Shown here in pieces: positions 43,061-49,909 of a stretch of 49,909 nucleotides of DNA; position 1 is the stretch's first letter, and every line of letters begins with the position of its first letter. The notes beneath the pieces are model-generated. The model worked only from the letters and a program-made list of their open reading frames with translations. It was not told where the DNA came from and made no database searches. A program made the translations under genes and the position numbers. The DNA is from Variovorax sp. KBW07 (lineage in GTDB: Bacteria > Pseudomonadota > Gammaproteobacteria > Burkholderiales > Burkholderiaceae_C), in contig NZ_QAJK01000089.1 of assembly GCF_003852515.1 (NCBI RefSeq), positions 1 to 49,909 of the forward strand, given 5' to 3'.

Positions 43061-45676
43061 ATGCACATCGAGCGACCGCATCGATTTCCGCGCCACATCC
43101 CGGTTCTTCCTCTTGTTTCATCCCTCGCGGCCGTGCTTGCCGCACTGGCCGGCGGCGGTGCACACGCGGCCTGCGGCCCCACCGTTACGCCCGGCACCGG
43201 CGACACGGTGGTCTGCGACGGCACCAACACCGGCTCGCCCAGCGTGATCGCGGTGCCGGGCAGCACCGGTGTCAGCATCACGGTGAACAACGGCGCCACG
43301 CTGAGCACCAACGCCACCCAGGCCCTGCTGGTGCAAGACAGCAGCAGCATCACCAACAACGGGACGATCACGATGTCGGGCGGTGGCGGCGGTGGGCGCG
43401 GCGCGATGGTTTCCACGGGCAACGACAACACGCAGACCAACAACGGCACCATCAGCACCACGAGCGTGGGCACCGTGGGCATGCTGGTGACGTCGAACAG
43501 CAGCACCCGCACGCTGCTCACGAATACCGGCAGCATCACCACCACGGGCGGCCGCTCGCACGGCATTTCCACGCTGGGGCCGGGCAATACGGTCGTCAAC
43601 AGCGGCACGATCGATGTCAGCGGTACCGCGAGCAAGGGCGTCTACCTGCAGGGCGGCAACGGTGTCGCCAATCTGCTGATCAACACCGGCGCCATCCGCG
43701 CCACGGGCGCCAACACCTCGGCCACGGGCGGCTTCGCGAGTGCGGTGCATGTGAACACGCTGAGCGCGAGCTTCTTCTCGCAGGTCGAGAACCGGGCCGG
43801 CGGCCTGCTCTCCAGCGCCAATGACTACGGCTATCGCGGACAGAACGGCAACGACACGCTGATCAATGCCGGCTCCATCGAAGGGAATGGCGGCACCGGC
43901 AACGACGGCGCAATCCTGATGGGCGGTGGCGGCACCGGCACGCTGATCCTGCAGACCGGCTCGGTCATCAAGGGCGCGGCCGACGGCGGCGACGCGAGCA
44001 GCGACACCTTCCTCGAAGGCAACGGCACCGTCGACAACGCCTTTCGCAATTTCCAGAACCTCACGATGCGCGGCACCGCGTGGTCGTGGAAGACCGATGC
44101 GAGCTTCTCGAACTCGATCCGCATCGAGTCGGGCCGCTTCGACCTGCCCGCGACGCTGACCAGCCCCAGCATCGCCGTACTCCCCGGCGCCACGGTCGCG
44201 GGCACCGGCACCTTCGCGGGCAACGTGACCCACCAGGGCACGCTGCTGCCCGGCCCCAACGACGGCGTGAACTTCGGCGCCTTCACGGTGCGCGGCAACT
44301 ACTTCGGCGGCAGCGGCGCGCTGGTGCAGGTCAACACCGTGCTGGCCGGCGACAACGCGCCGTCGGACAAGCTGGTGATCGACGGCGGCGCGGCCTCGGG
44401 CGCCACCGGCCTGCGGGTGCTCAACCGCGGGGGGCTGGGCGCGCCCACGCTGGCCGACGGCATCCTGGTGGTGCAGGCCGTGAACGGCGGCACCACCGCC
44501 GCCAATGCCTTCTCGCTGACGCAGGCCGTCGAGGCCGGGGCCTACAACTACCGCCTGTTCCGCGGCGGCGCGGCCGGCAACAACCCGAACAACTGGTACT
44601 TGCGCAACAACGGCTACGTGGTCGGCGGCAACGTGGTGGGCTCGGTGACCGAGGCCCTCGAATTCATAGAGACACATCCGCCCGCACCCGGCACGCCGGC
44701 CATGGAGATCGAGGCCGTCAAGCTGTACCGCCCCGAAGTGGCGCTCTACAGTGCCATGCCGCTGGTGGTGCGCCGCCTGGGGCTGGCGCAGCTCGGCAGC
44801 TTCCATGACCGGCAGGGCGACCAGCAACTTCTGGCCGGCGACGAAGGCGCGCAGGCCTCGTGGGGCCGCGTGTTCGGCGAAAGCACGCGGCAGCGGCTGC
44901 GCGGCGACGCCGACCCGCAGTTCGATGGCCGCATCTCCGGCCTGCAGCTCGGCCACGACTTTTTGATTGCCACCGACGGCTCGGGCGGTCGCAACCGCGT
45001 CGGCGTGCTCGGCGGCTACACCCGCGCCAGCGGCGACACCAGCGGCGTGGCGGGCGGAGGCACCAACGCCGCCACCGGCCGCCTGAGCATCGAGGGCTAC
45101 AGCCTCGGCGCCTACTGGACGCGGGTTGCCAGCACCGGCTGGTACAGCGACGCCGTGCTGCTGGCCAGCCGCTACAAGGCCGACGCGCGCTCCACGCTCG
45201 GGCGCGGCGGCACACCGCACGGCAACAGCGTGACCGCATCGCTCGAGGCCGGCTACCCGCTGGCACTGAGCGACAGCGTGACGCTGCAGCCGCAGGTGCA
45301 GCTGATCTGGCAGCGCAGCAACTTCGACGATTTCGACGACGGCATCTCCGCCGTGCGCTTCCAGCGCGACAACGCCGTGACGGGACGCCTGGGCGCACGG
45401 CTCGAAGGCAACTTCAGCGCTGGCGGCGGCACCTGGAAGCCTTACCTGAAGGCCAATCTCTGGCACACCTTCAGTGGCAGCAACGCCATCTACTTCGGTC
45501 CCACCGACCAGGTCGTGAACCGCCGCAATGCAGGCGCGCTCGAAGTCGGCGCCGGCATCGTGGGGCAGGTGAACAAGGTGCTGGCGGTGTACGGCGGGCT
45601 GGCCTACACCAGTGCCATCGGCCGCACCGAGCAGACCAGCGTGCAGGGGCAACTGGGCATGCGCCTGCGCTGGTAG
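43061..45676 (+). CDS. Type V autotransporter
   Basis: The 871-residue protein has a long signal sequence ending AAVLAALAGGGAHAA, a beta-helix-type passenger (residues about 40-590) and a C-terminal beta-barrel translocator (residues about 600-871) ending in LGMRLRW with the aromatic last residue used for outer-membrane insertion. The passenger carries repeated N-x-G-(T/S/A)-I units at residues 99, 127, 155, 180, 208 and 269, mostly 25-28 apart, typical of stacked beta-helix coils. No protease motif or RGD is seen, so an adhesin is more likely than an enzyme. AAGGAG precedes the ATG. Confidence 0.92.
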   Translation: MHIERPHRFPRHIPVLPLVSSLAAVLAALAGGGAHAACGPTVTPGTGDTVVCDGTNTGSPSVIAVPGSTGVSITVNNGATLSTNATQALLVQDSSSITNNGTITMSGGGGGGRGAMVSTGNDNTQTNNGTISTTSVGTVGMLVTSNSSTRTLLTNTGSITTTGGRSHGISTLGPGNTVVNSGTIDVSGTASKGVYLQGGNGVANLLINTGAIRATGANTSATGGFASAVHVNTLSASFFSQVENRAGGLLSSANDYGYRGQNGNDTLINAGSIEGNGGTGNDGAILMGGGGTGTLILQTGSVIKGAADGGDASSDTFLEGNGTVDNAFRNFQNLTMRGTAWSWKTDASFSNSIRIESGRFDLPATLTSPSIAVLPGATVAGTGTFAGNVTHQGTLLPGPNDGVNFGAFTVRGNYFGGSGALVQVNTVLAGDNAPSDKLVIDGGAASGATGLRVLNRGGLGAPTLADGILVVQAVNGGTTAANAFSLTQAVEAGAYNYRLFRGGAAGNNPNNWYLRNNGYVVGGNVVGSVTEALEFIETHPPAPGTPAMEIEAVKLYRPEVALYSAMPLVVRRLGLAQLGSFHDRQGDQQLLAGDEGAQASWGRVFGESTRQRLRGDADPQFDGRISGLQLGHDFLIATDGSGGRNRVGVLGGYTRASGDTSGVAGGGTNAATGRLSIEGYSLGAYWTRVASTGWYSDAVLLASRYKADARSTLGRGGTPHGNSVTASLEAGYPLALSDSVTLQPQVQLIWQRSNFDDFDDGISAVRFQRDNAVTGRLGARLEGNFSAGGGTWKPYLKANLWHTFSGSNAIYFGPTDQVVNRRNAGALEVGAGIVGQVNKVLAVYGGLAYTSAIGRTEQTSVQGQLGMRLRW

Positions 45677-45719
45677 CACTGCGGGGGGCAGTCCGGCACG
45701 GCGTGGCCCCGCGGGTGTT

Positions 45720-45819
45720 TTGACCAACTGCATCGGTTTGCTGGCACAGCACTTGCATACGCTTGGTCAAGGGTATCCACCCATGTCTAACTTTTTCTGA
45801 CCAGATGGATAATTTAGAC
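45720..45819 (+). promoter_or_regulatory. Sigma-54-type promoter and paired inverted repeats ahead of the creatininase operon
   Basis: TGGCAC (45742-45747), five bases and TTGCA (45753-45757) match the sigma-54 -24/-12 consensus with the exact GG-N10-GC spacing. TTGACCAA (45720-45727) and TTGGTCAA (45763-45770) form a perfect inverted repeat around it. A second repeat, GTCTAA (45785-45790) and TTAGAC (45814-45819), follows. The start codon is at 45851. These are operators for a regulator not in this window, which is an inference. Confidence 0.6.
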
Positions 45820-45850
45820 TACCCAACCCGCCGTCAAGAGGTTTGCCACG

Positions 45851-46672
45851 ATGAATCCGCCCCTGTTGCGCAGCCGTTTCTGGTCTGACCTGACCAGCGA
45901 AGAGTTCTCCCGTCTCGACCGCGAACGGCTCATCGCCGTGCTGCCGGTGGGTGCCACCGAACAGCACGGGCCGCACCTGCCGATGTCGACCGACACGGCC
46001 ACCATCGACGGCATGGTGCAAGCCACGCTGCCTTACCTGCCCGACGACCTGCCGGTGCTCTTCCTGCCCACCGTGCCCTACGGCAAGAGCAACGAGCACT
46101 CGCGCTACCCGGGCACGCTCACCGTGTCGGCCAACACGCTGATCTCGCTGTGGAAAGACATCGGCGCATGCGTTGCAAAAGCAGGCGTGCGCAAACTGGT
46201 GCTCTACAACAGCCACGGCGGCCAGATGAGCGTGATGGACATCGTGGCGCGCGACCTGCGCGAAGAGCACGACATGATGGTCGTCGCCGCCAACTGGTAC
46301 ACCCTGGGCCTGCCCGAAGGCCTGTTCACCGCGCACGAAGGCAAGCACGGCATTCATGCCGGCGACCTCGAAAGCTCGGTCATGCTGCACCTGACGCCCG
46401 ATTACGTGCGCAAAGACCAGTTCCAGAACTTCGGCTCCATGACCGAGCAGCTGGCCGCCGAAAACAAGTTCCTCTCGATCACGCCCAGCGGCAAGCTCGG
46501 CTGGCAGATGCACGACATCAACCCCGCGGGCGCCGCCGGCGACGCCACGCGCGCCACCGCCGAAAAGGGCGCGGCGGTGCTCGACCACGTGGGCCGCCGT
46601 TTTGTCGAGCTGCTGCAAGAGGTCGACCGCTTCCCGCTCTCCCGCCTGTCCAACGTACCCGCCTGGCGCTAG
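45851..46672 (+). CDS. Creatininase-family amidohydrolase
   Basis: The 273-residue protein has the metal-binding start VGATEQHGPHLPMSTDT, with Glu37, His39 and Asp48, then LYNSHGGQ with His122 and HAGDLESSVML with Glu174. These fit the creatininase fold, whose members hydrolyse creatinine and formamides or take part in cofactor synthesis. Creatininase itself has a distinct H-x-E at the fourth motif; here it is HGG, as in the wider family, so creatinine is not a safe guess. It is first in an operon with an importer and an oxidase, and probably opens an amide bond in an imported nitrogen compound. Confidence 0.87.
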   Translation: MNPPLLRSRFWSDLTSEEFSRLDRERLIAVLPVGATEQHGPHLPMSTDTATIDGMVQATLPYLPDDLPVLFLPTVPYGKSNEHSRYPGTLTVSANTLISLWKDIGACVAKAGVRKLVLYNSHGGQMSVMDIVARDLREEHDMMVVAANWYTLGLPEGLFTAHEGKHGIHAGDLESSVMLHLTPDYVRKDQFQNFGSMTEQLAAENKFLSITPSGKLGWQMHDINPAGAAGDATRATAEKGAAVLDHVGRRFVELLQEVDRFPLSRLSNVPAWR

Positions 46673-46684
46673 GCCCGAATCTCC

Positions 46685-47494
46685 ATGGAAAGCACCACGC
46701 CATCCACGCCGCCGCTGGTCAGCCTGCGCAACGTCAGCAAGCGTTTCGCCAACGGCACGCTTGCCCTGCAGGGCATGACGCTCGACATCGGCGAGCACGA
46801 CTTCGTCAGCTTCCTGGGCCCCTCGGGCTGCGGCAAGAGCACCGCGCTGCGGTTGATCGCCGGGCTCACCCGGCTCAGCTCGGGCGAAATGAAATGGTCG
46901 GGCGCCAACACCGGCGTCGCCAAGAACAGCAAGAGCGACCGCGACCTGGGCTTCGTGTTCCAGGAGCCCACGCTCATGCCCTGGACCAAGGTGTTCGACA
47001 ACGTCTGGCTGCCGCTCAAGCTCGCGGGCATGAGCCGCGACGAAGCCGCGCCGGTGGTGCAGCAGGTGCTGGAGCTGGTCGGCCTCTCGCGCTTTGCCGA
47101 TGTGTACCCGCGTGAGCTGTCGGGCGGCATGAAGATGCGCGTGTCGATTGCGCGCGCGCTGGTCACGCACCCGCGCCTGCTGCTGATGGACGAGCCCTTT
47201 GCCGCGCTCGACGAAATGACGCGCATCAAGCTCAACAACGACCTGCTGGCCATCTGGCGCGAGCATCGCTTCTCGATCGTCTTCGTCACGCACAGCGTGT
47301 ATGAATCGGTGTACCTGTCGAACCGCATCGTCGTGATGGCGGCACGGCCCGGCCGGGTGATCGACGAGATCGCCATCGACGAGCCCTATCCGCGCGGCGA
47401 AGAATTCCGCACATCGAGCCGCTACAACGCACATTGCACCGCGGTGTCCCAATCCCTGCACGGAGCACTCCATGGCCTCGACGTCGACCATTGA
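46685..47494 (+). CDS. ABC importer ATPase, SsuB/TauB/ThiZ type
   Basis: The 269-residue ATPase has Walker A GPSGCGKST (45-53), the Q-loop VFQEPTLMPWTKVFDNVWLPL, the signature LSGGMKMRVSIARAL, Walker B LLLMDEPFAALDE and the switch His in FVTHSVYE. Sequence and Q-loop style are those of the nitrate/taurine/sulfonate/pyrimidine importer group. It starts 12 bp after the creatininase stop, and its end overlaps the permease start by 23 bases, so translation is coupled. Confidence 0.93.
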   Translation: MESTTPSTPPLVSLRNVSKRFANGTLALQGMTLDIGEHDFVSFLGPSGCGKSTALRLIAGLTRLSSGEMKWSGANTGVAKNSKSDRDLGFVFQEPTLMPWTKVFDNVWLPLKLAGMSRDEAAPVVQQVLELVGLSRFADVYPRELSGGMKMRVSIARALVTHPRLLLMDEPFAALDEMTRIKLNNDLLAIWREHRFSIVFVTHSVYESVYLSNRIVVMAARPGRVIDEIAIDEPYPRGEEFRTSSRYNAHCTAVSQSLHGALHGLDVDH

Positions 47495-48356
47495 ACCCGC
47501 GATGCCCATGGACGCCACCGAAGCCACGCCGTCCGCCGACATGCTGCGCGCGCACGAAGACAAGCTGCGCCGGCGCGAGTCGATGCTGCGCATCGTCGTG
47601 CCGGTGGTCATCGTCTCGGCGCTGCTGCTGGTGTGGGAGTGGATGGTTCGCGCCAACAACATTCCGCACTACATCCTGCCCGCGCCCTCACTGATCTTGC
47701 GCACGCTGTTCGACAACTGGGATTCGCTGTCGAGCGCGCTGTGGTTCACGGTCAAGCTCACGCTGCTGGCACTGCTCGCGGCCATCGTCGGCGGCGTGCT
47801 GCTGGCGATTGCGTTCGCGCTGTTCAAGTGGGTCGAGATCGGGCTGTTCCCTATCGCCGTCATCCTGCAGGTGACGCCCATCATCGCGATCGCGCCGCTC
47901 ATCTTGATCTACGTGTCGAGCACCACCGCAGCGCTGCTGCTGTGCGCATGGATCGTGGCCTTCTTCCCGATCCTGTCGAACACCGTCATCGGCCTGAAGA
48001 GCGCCGACAGCAACCTGCGCGACCTGTTCCAGCTGTACAAGGCCTCGCCCTGGCAGACCTTCCGCTACCTGCTCGCGCCCAGTGCGCTGCCGTACTTCAT
48101 GGCGGGCCTGAAGATCGCGGGCGGCCTGAGCCTCATCGGCGCGGTGGTGGCCGAGTTCACGGCCGGCACCGCGGGCAAGGAAACCGGCCTGGCCTCGCGC
48201 ATTCTCGAGTCGAGCTTTCGCACCGAGATCCCGATGATGTTCGCGGCGCTGCTGCTGGTGTCCCTGCTCGGCATCGTGATCTTCATCGTGTTCGCGGCGC
48301 TGTCGCGCCTGGTGCTCGGCCACTGGCACGAAAGCGAAATGCGCCGTGAACGCTAG
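47472..48356 (+). CDS. ABC importer permease, SsuC/TauC type
   Basis: The 294-residue membrane protein has six hydrophobic helices and the EAA-type loop LRDLFQLYKASPWQTFRYLLAPSALPYFMAGLKIAGGLSLIGAVVAEFTAGTAGKETGLASRI, characteristic of the SsuC/TauC/ThiX group. GGAG lies just before the ATG at 47472. It pairs with the ATPase encoded upstream. The required periplasmic receptor is not encoded in this window, either side of the operon. Confidence 0.93.
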   Translation: MASTSTIEPAMPMDATEATPSADMLRAHEDKLRRRESMLRIVVPVVIVSALLLVWEWMVRANNIPHYILPAPSLILRTLFDNWDSLSSALWFTVKLTLLALLAAIVGGVLLAIAFALFKWVEIGLFPIAVILQVTPIIAIAPLILIYVSSTTAALLLCAWIVAFFPILSNTVIGLKSADSNLRDLFQLYKASPWQTFRYLLAPSALPYFMAGLKIAGGLSLIGAVVAEFTAGTAGKETGLASRILESSFRTEIPMMFAALLLVSLLGIVIFIVFAALSRLVLGHWHESEMRRER

Positions 48357-48360
48357 GGCC

Positions 48361-49731
48361 ATGCAGCACACCACCACCATCGACTGGGACGCCGTGCGGG
48401 AAGACCTGCGCGGCCTGAACGTGATCACCGCGCCCAACCAGCGCAAGCAGCTGTCGAAAGACTTCTACTGGTACAGCCCGATCCTCACCGCACAGCTCGC
48501 GGGCTGCGTGGCCGACCTCGTGGTCAAGGTCAGCACCGAGGACGACGTGCGCCAGGCAGCCGCCGTGGCCGCGAAGTGGAAGCTGCCGCTGACCGTGCGC
48601 GCCGGCGGCACCGGCAACTACGGCCAGTGCGTGCCGCTCGAAGGCGGCCTGGTGCTCGACGTGACGCAGATGTGCCGCGTGCTCGACATCGGCGAAGGCC
48701 GCATGCGCGTCGAGGCCGGTGCGCGCATGCACGACATCGACCTGGCCGCGCGCGAAACGGGGCAGGCGCTGCGCATGTGGCCATCGACCTGGCACGTGGC
48801 CAGCATCGGCGGCTTCATCGCGGGCGGCTTCGGCGGCATCGGCTCGTTCCGCCACGGCATCCTGCGCGACCCCGGCAACCTGCTGCGCGCACGCGTGATG
48901 ACGGTCGAGCGCGAGCCGCAGGTCATCGAGCTGCAGGGCGACGAGATCCAGCAGGTGCACCACGCCTACGGCACCAACGGCGTGATCCTCGACGTCGAGG
49001 TGGCCCTGAGCCCCGCCGTCGAATGGGTGCACTGCACGGTGCTGTTCGACACCTACCGCGGCGCGCTCGACTTCGGCATTGCGGCGCAAGCGCCGACGCT
49101 CGACATCTTCCTGCTGTCGACGGTCGAAGCCCGCTTCTCGCCCTACTACACGGCCATGCGCGACCGTTTTCCGATCGACCGGCACGCGGTGTTCACCATG
49201 GTGTCGCCCGATTCGATGGCCGACTTCCGTGCGCTCGCACAGGCGCACGGCGGCACGATTTCCGTGGCGGGCACCGAGGCCGAGTTGCTGGCCGATGGCC
49301 TGCCACCCGCGTACGAGTGCGCGTTCAATCACACGACGCTGCAGGCACTGAAGGCCGACCGCGGCTGGACGTACCTGCAGGTGGCGTACGCGCAGCCGTT
49401 CGACCCCTCGGTGGTGGAGCGCCACATGCGGATATTCGGCGACGACGTGTTGCAGCACCAGGATTTCGCGCGCGCCAATGGCGAGTGCGGCACGTTCGGC
49501 ATCCTGCTGGTGCGCTGGAAGGGCGAAGCGCACCAATACGAACTGATCCGCGAGATCGAGTCTGAAGGCGGCTGCAAAATCTTCAACCCGCACGTGGTAA
49601 CGATCGAAGACGGCGGCATGAAGACCATCGACACGCAGCAGATCGACTTCAAGAAGCGCAGCGATCCGATGGGGTTGATGAACCCCGGCAAGACGCGCGG
49701 CTGGCATGCCGACATGGCCATCGAGCGCTGA
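48361..49731 (+). CDS. FAD-binding oxidoreductase (VAO/GlcD-like fold)
   Basis: The 456-residue protein has the VAO-family FAD-binding motif VRAGGTGNYGQCVPLEGGLVLDVTQM (residues about 79-104) and STWHVASIGGFIAGGFGGIGSFRHG, where FAD phosphate and ring contacts lie. It keeps a bi-domain layout with a substrate-binding C-terminal half ending MGLMNPGKTRGW. The berberine-bridge His and Cys are not evident. It should oxidise a carbon-oxygen or carbon-nitrogen bond of the imported compound. I chose ATG at 48361, after the permease stop; GTG at 48346, which overlaps that stop, is an alternative that adds five residues. Confidence 0.86.
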   Translation: MQHTTTIDWDAVREDLRGLNVITAPNQRKQLSKDFYWYSPILTAQLAGCVADLVVKVSTEDDVRQAAAVAAKWKLPLTVRAGGTGNYGQCVPLEGGLVLDVTQMCRVLDIGEGRMRVEAGARMHDIDLAARETGQALRMWPSTWHVASIGGFIAGGFGGIGSFRHGILRDPGNLLRARVMTVEREPQVIELQGDEIQQVHHAYGTNGVILDVEVALSPAVEWVHCTVLFDTYRGALDFGIAAQAPTLDIFLLSTVEARFSPYYTAMRDRFPIDRHAVFTMVSPDSMADFRALAQAHGGTISVAGTEAELLADGLPPAYECAFNHTTLQALKADRGWTYLQVAYAQPFDPSVVERHMRIFGDDVLQHQDFARANGECGTFGILLVRWKGEAHQYELIREIESEGGCKIFNPHVVTIEDGGMKTIDTQQIDFKKRSDPMGLMNPGKTRGWHADMAIER

Positions 49732-49779
49732 GATGACTGCTTCTTCTTTTCGTCATGTTCTGCGTTCTGGGCGCTGTCG

Positions 49780-49890
49780 TTCAGGGCGCGCTCACGCCGG
49801 CGGTGTGCTCTACGCAGCGAAATAAAGGAGGAGCGAAGCGGGGGACATTCGCGGAGCAGAGCACACCGTCGGCGTGAGCGTCGCCCTGAA
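49780..49890. repeat. Long-palindrome interspersed repeat, copy B (complete)
   Basis: The left arm (49780-49811, TTCAGGGCG followed by CGCTCACGCCGGCGGTGTGC and TCT) pairs with the right arm (49858-49890) over about 32 bp with one mismatch and one bulged base. Inside, GCGAA pairs with TTCGC around a purine-rich loop. The loop and right arm are identical to copy A (33-135). It lies just after the FAD oxidoreductase gene. Confidence 0.87.
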
Positions 49891-49909
49891 TGAACTGAAC
49901 GACACGACA

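Noticed and set aside
45808-45813. GATAAT as a sigma-70 -10 box for the creatininase operon
   Set aside because: No acceptable -35 box lies 16-18 bp upstream, while the sigma-54 match upstream is close. It is kept only as an alternative.
45851-46672. True creatininase (creatinine to creatine)
   Set aside because: The fourth motif is NSHGG and not the H-x-E of creatininase, and no creatinase or sarcosine oxidase gene is nearby.
1-49909. tRNA, rRNA, CRISPR array, prophage or transposase genes
   Set aside because: I looked for tRNA-like clover sequences, regular spaced repeats, and integrase, phage and transposase motifs and found none.

Overview
The window is high-GC chromosomal DNA from a betaproteobacterium of the Comamonadaceae, most probably Variovorax. 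This rests on the purE-purK-tsaC block, the def-fmt and dprA-smg neighbourhood, a DUF1631 protein, an orphan Bug-type solute receptor and an acdR/acdS pair like those of plant-associated Variovorax. The taxonomic call is an inference from gene content; no database search was run. I see no rRNA, tRNA, CRISPR array, prophage or transposase.

Layout. 0-12.2 kb is mostly core metabolism on the minus strand: purine synthesis (purE, purK, purC), tRNA modification (tsaC/sua5) and lower glycolysis (fba, pyk, pgk). Interspersed are a thioredoxin-TPR protein, two lipoproteins and the divergent acdR/acdS pair, which lets the cell use the ethylene precursor ACC. 12.3-18.9 kb is an accessory catabolic locus: a LysR regulator divergent from a tight operon of a VOC/extradiol-type dioxygenase, an alpha/beta hydrolase, a flavin hydroxylase, a DUF2783 protein and a degenerate metallo-beta-lactamase-fold protein, followed by a Bug receptor. 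It reads as an undescribed route for hydroxylating and cleaving an aromatic acid. 18.9-25.1 kb holds azlDC, fmt, a lipoprotein and def on one strand and a LysM protein, dprA and smg on the other.

25.2-31.1 kb carries a large DUF1631 protein and the yajC-secD-secF export operon. 31.4-36.8 kb has a DUF1016 PDDEXK nuclease-like gene with two in-frame palindromes, a fused indolepyruvate:ferredoxin oxidoreductase and its divergent AsnC-type regulator. 36.9-45.7 kb has a Ser-rich membrane-anchored unknown, an M28 peptidase, a polar amino-acid receptor and permease lacking an ATPase, an MFS exporter and an autotransporter. 45.7-49.7 kb is an operon of a creatininase-family amidohydrolase, an SsuBC/TauBC-like ABC importer and an FAD oxidase, behind a close match to a sigma-54 promoter, which suggests scavenging of a nitrogen-containing compound.

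Three families of structured repeats stand out: a ~110-bp long palindrome near each end of the window, in the same orientation; a ~90-bp element in two convergent intergenic gaps with a compensatory base change in its hairpin; and two 27-bp hairpins inside the DUF1016 gene that also show compensatory change.
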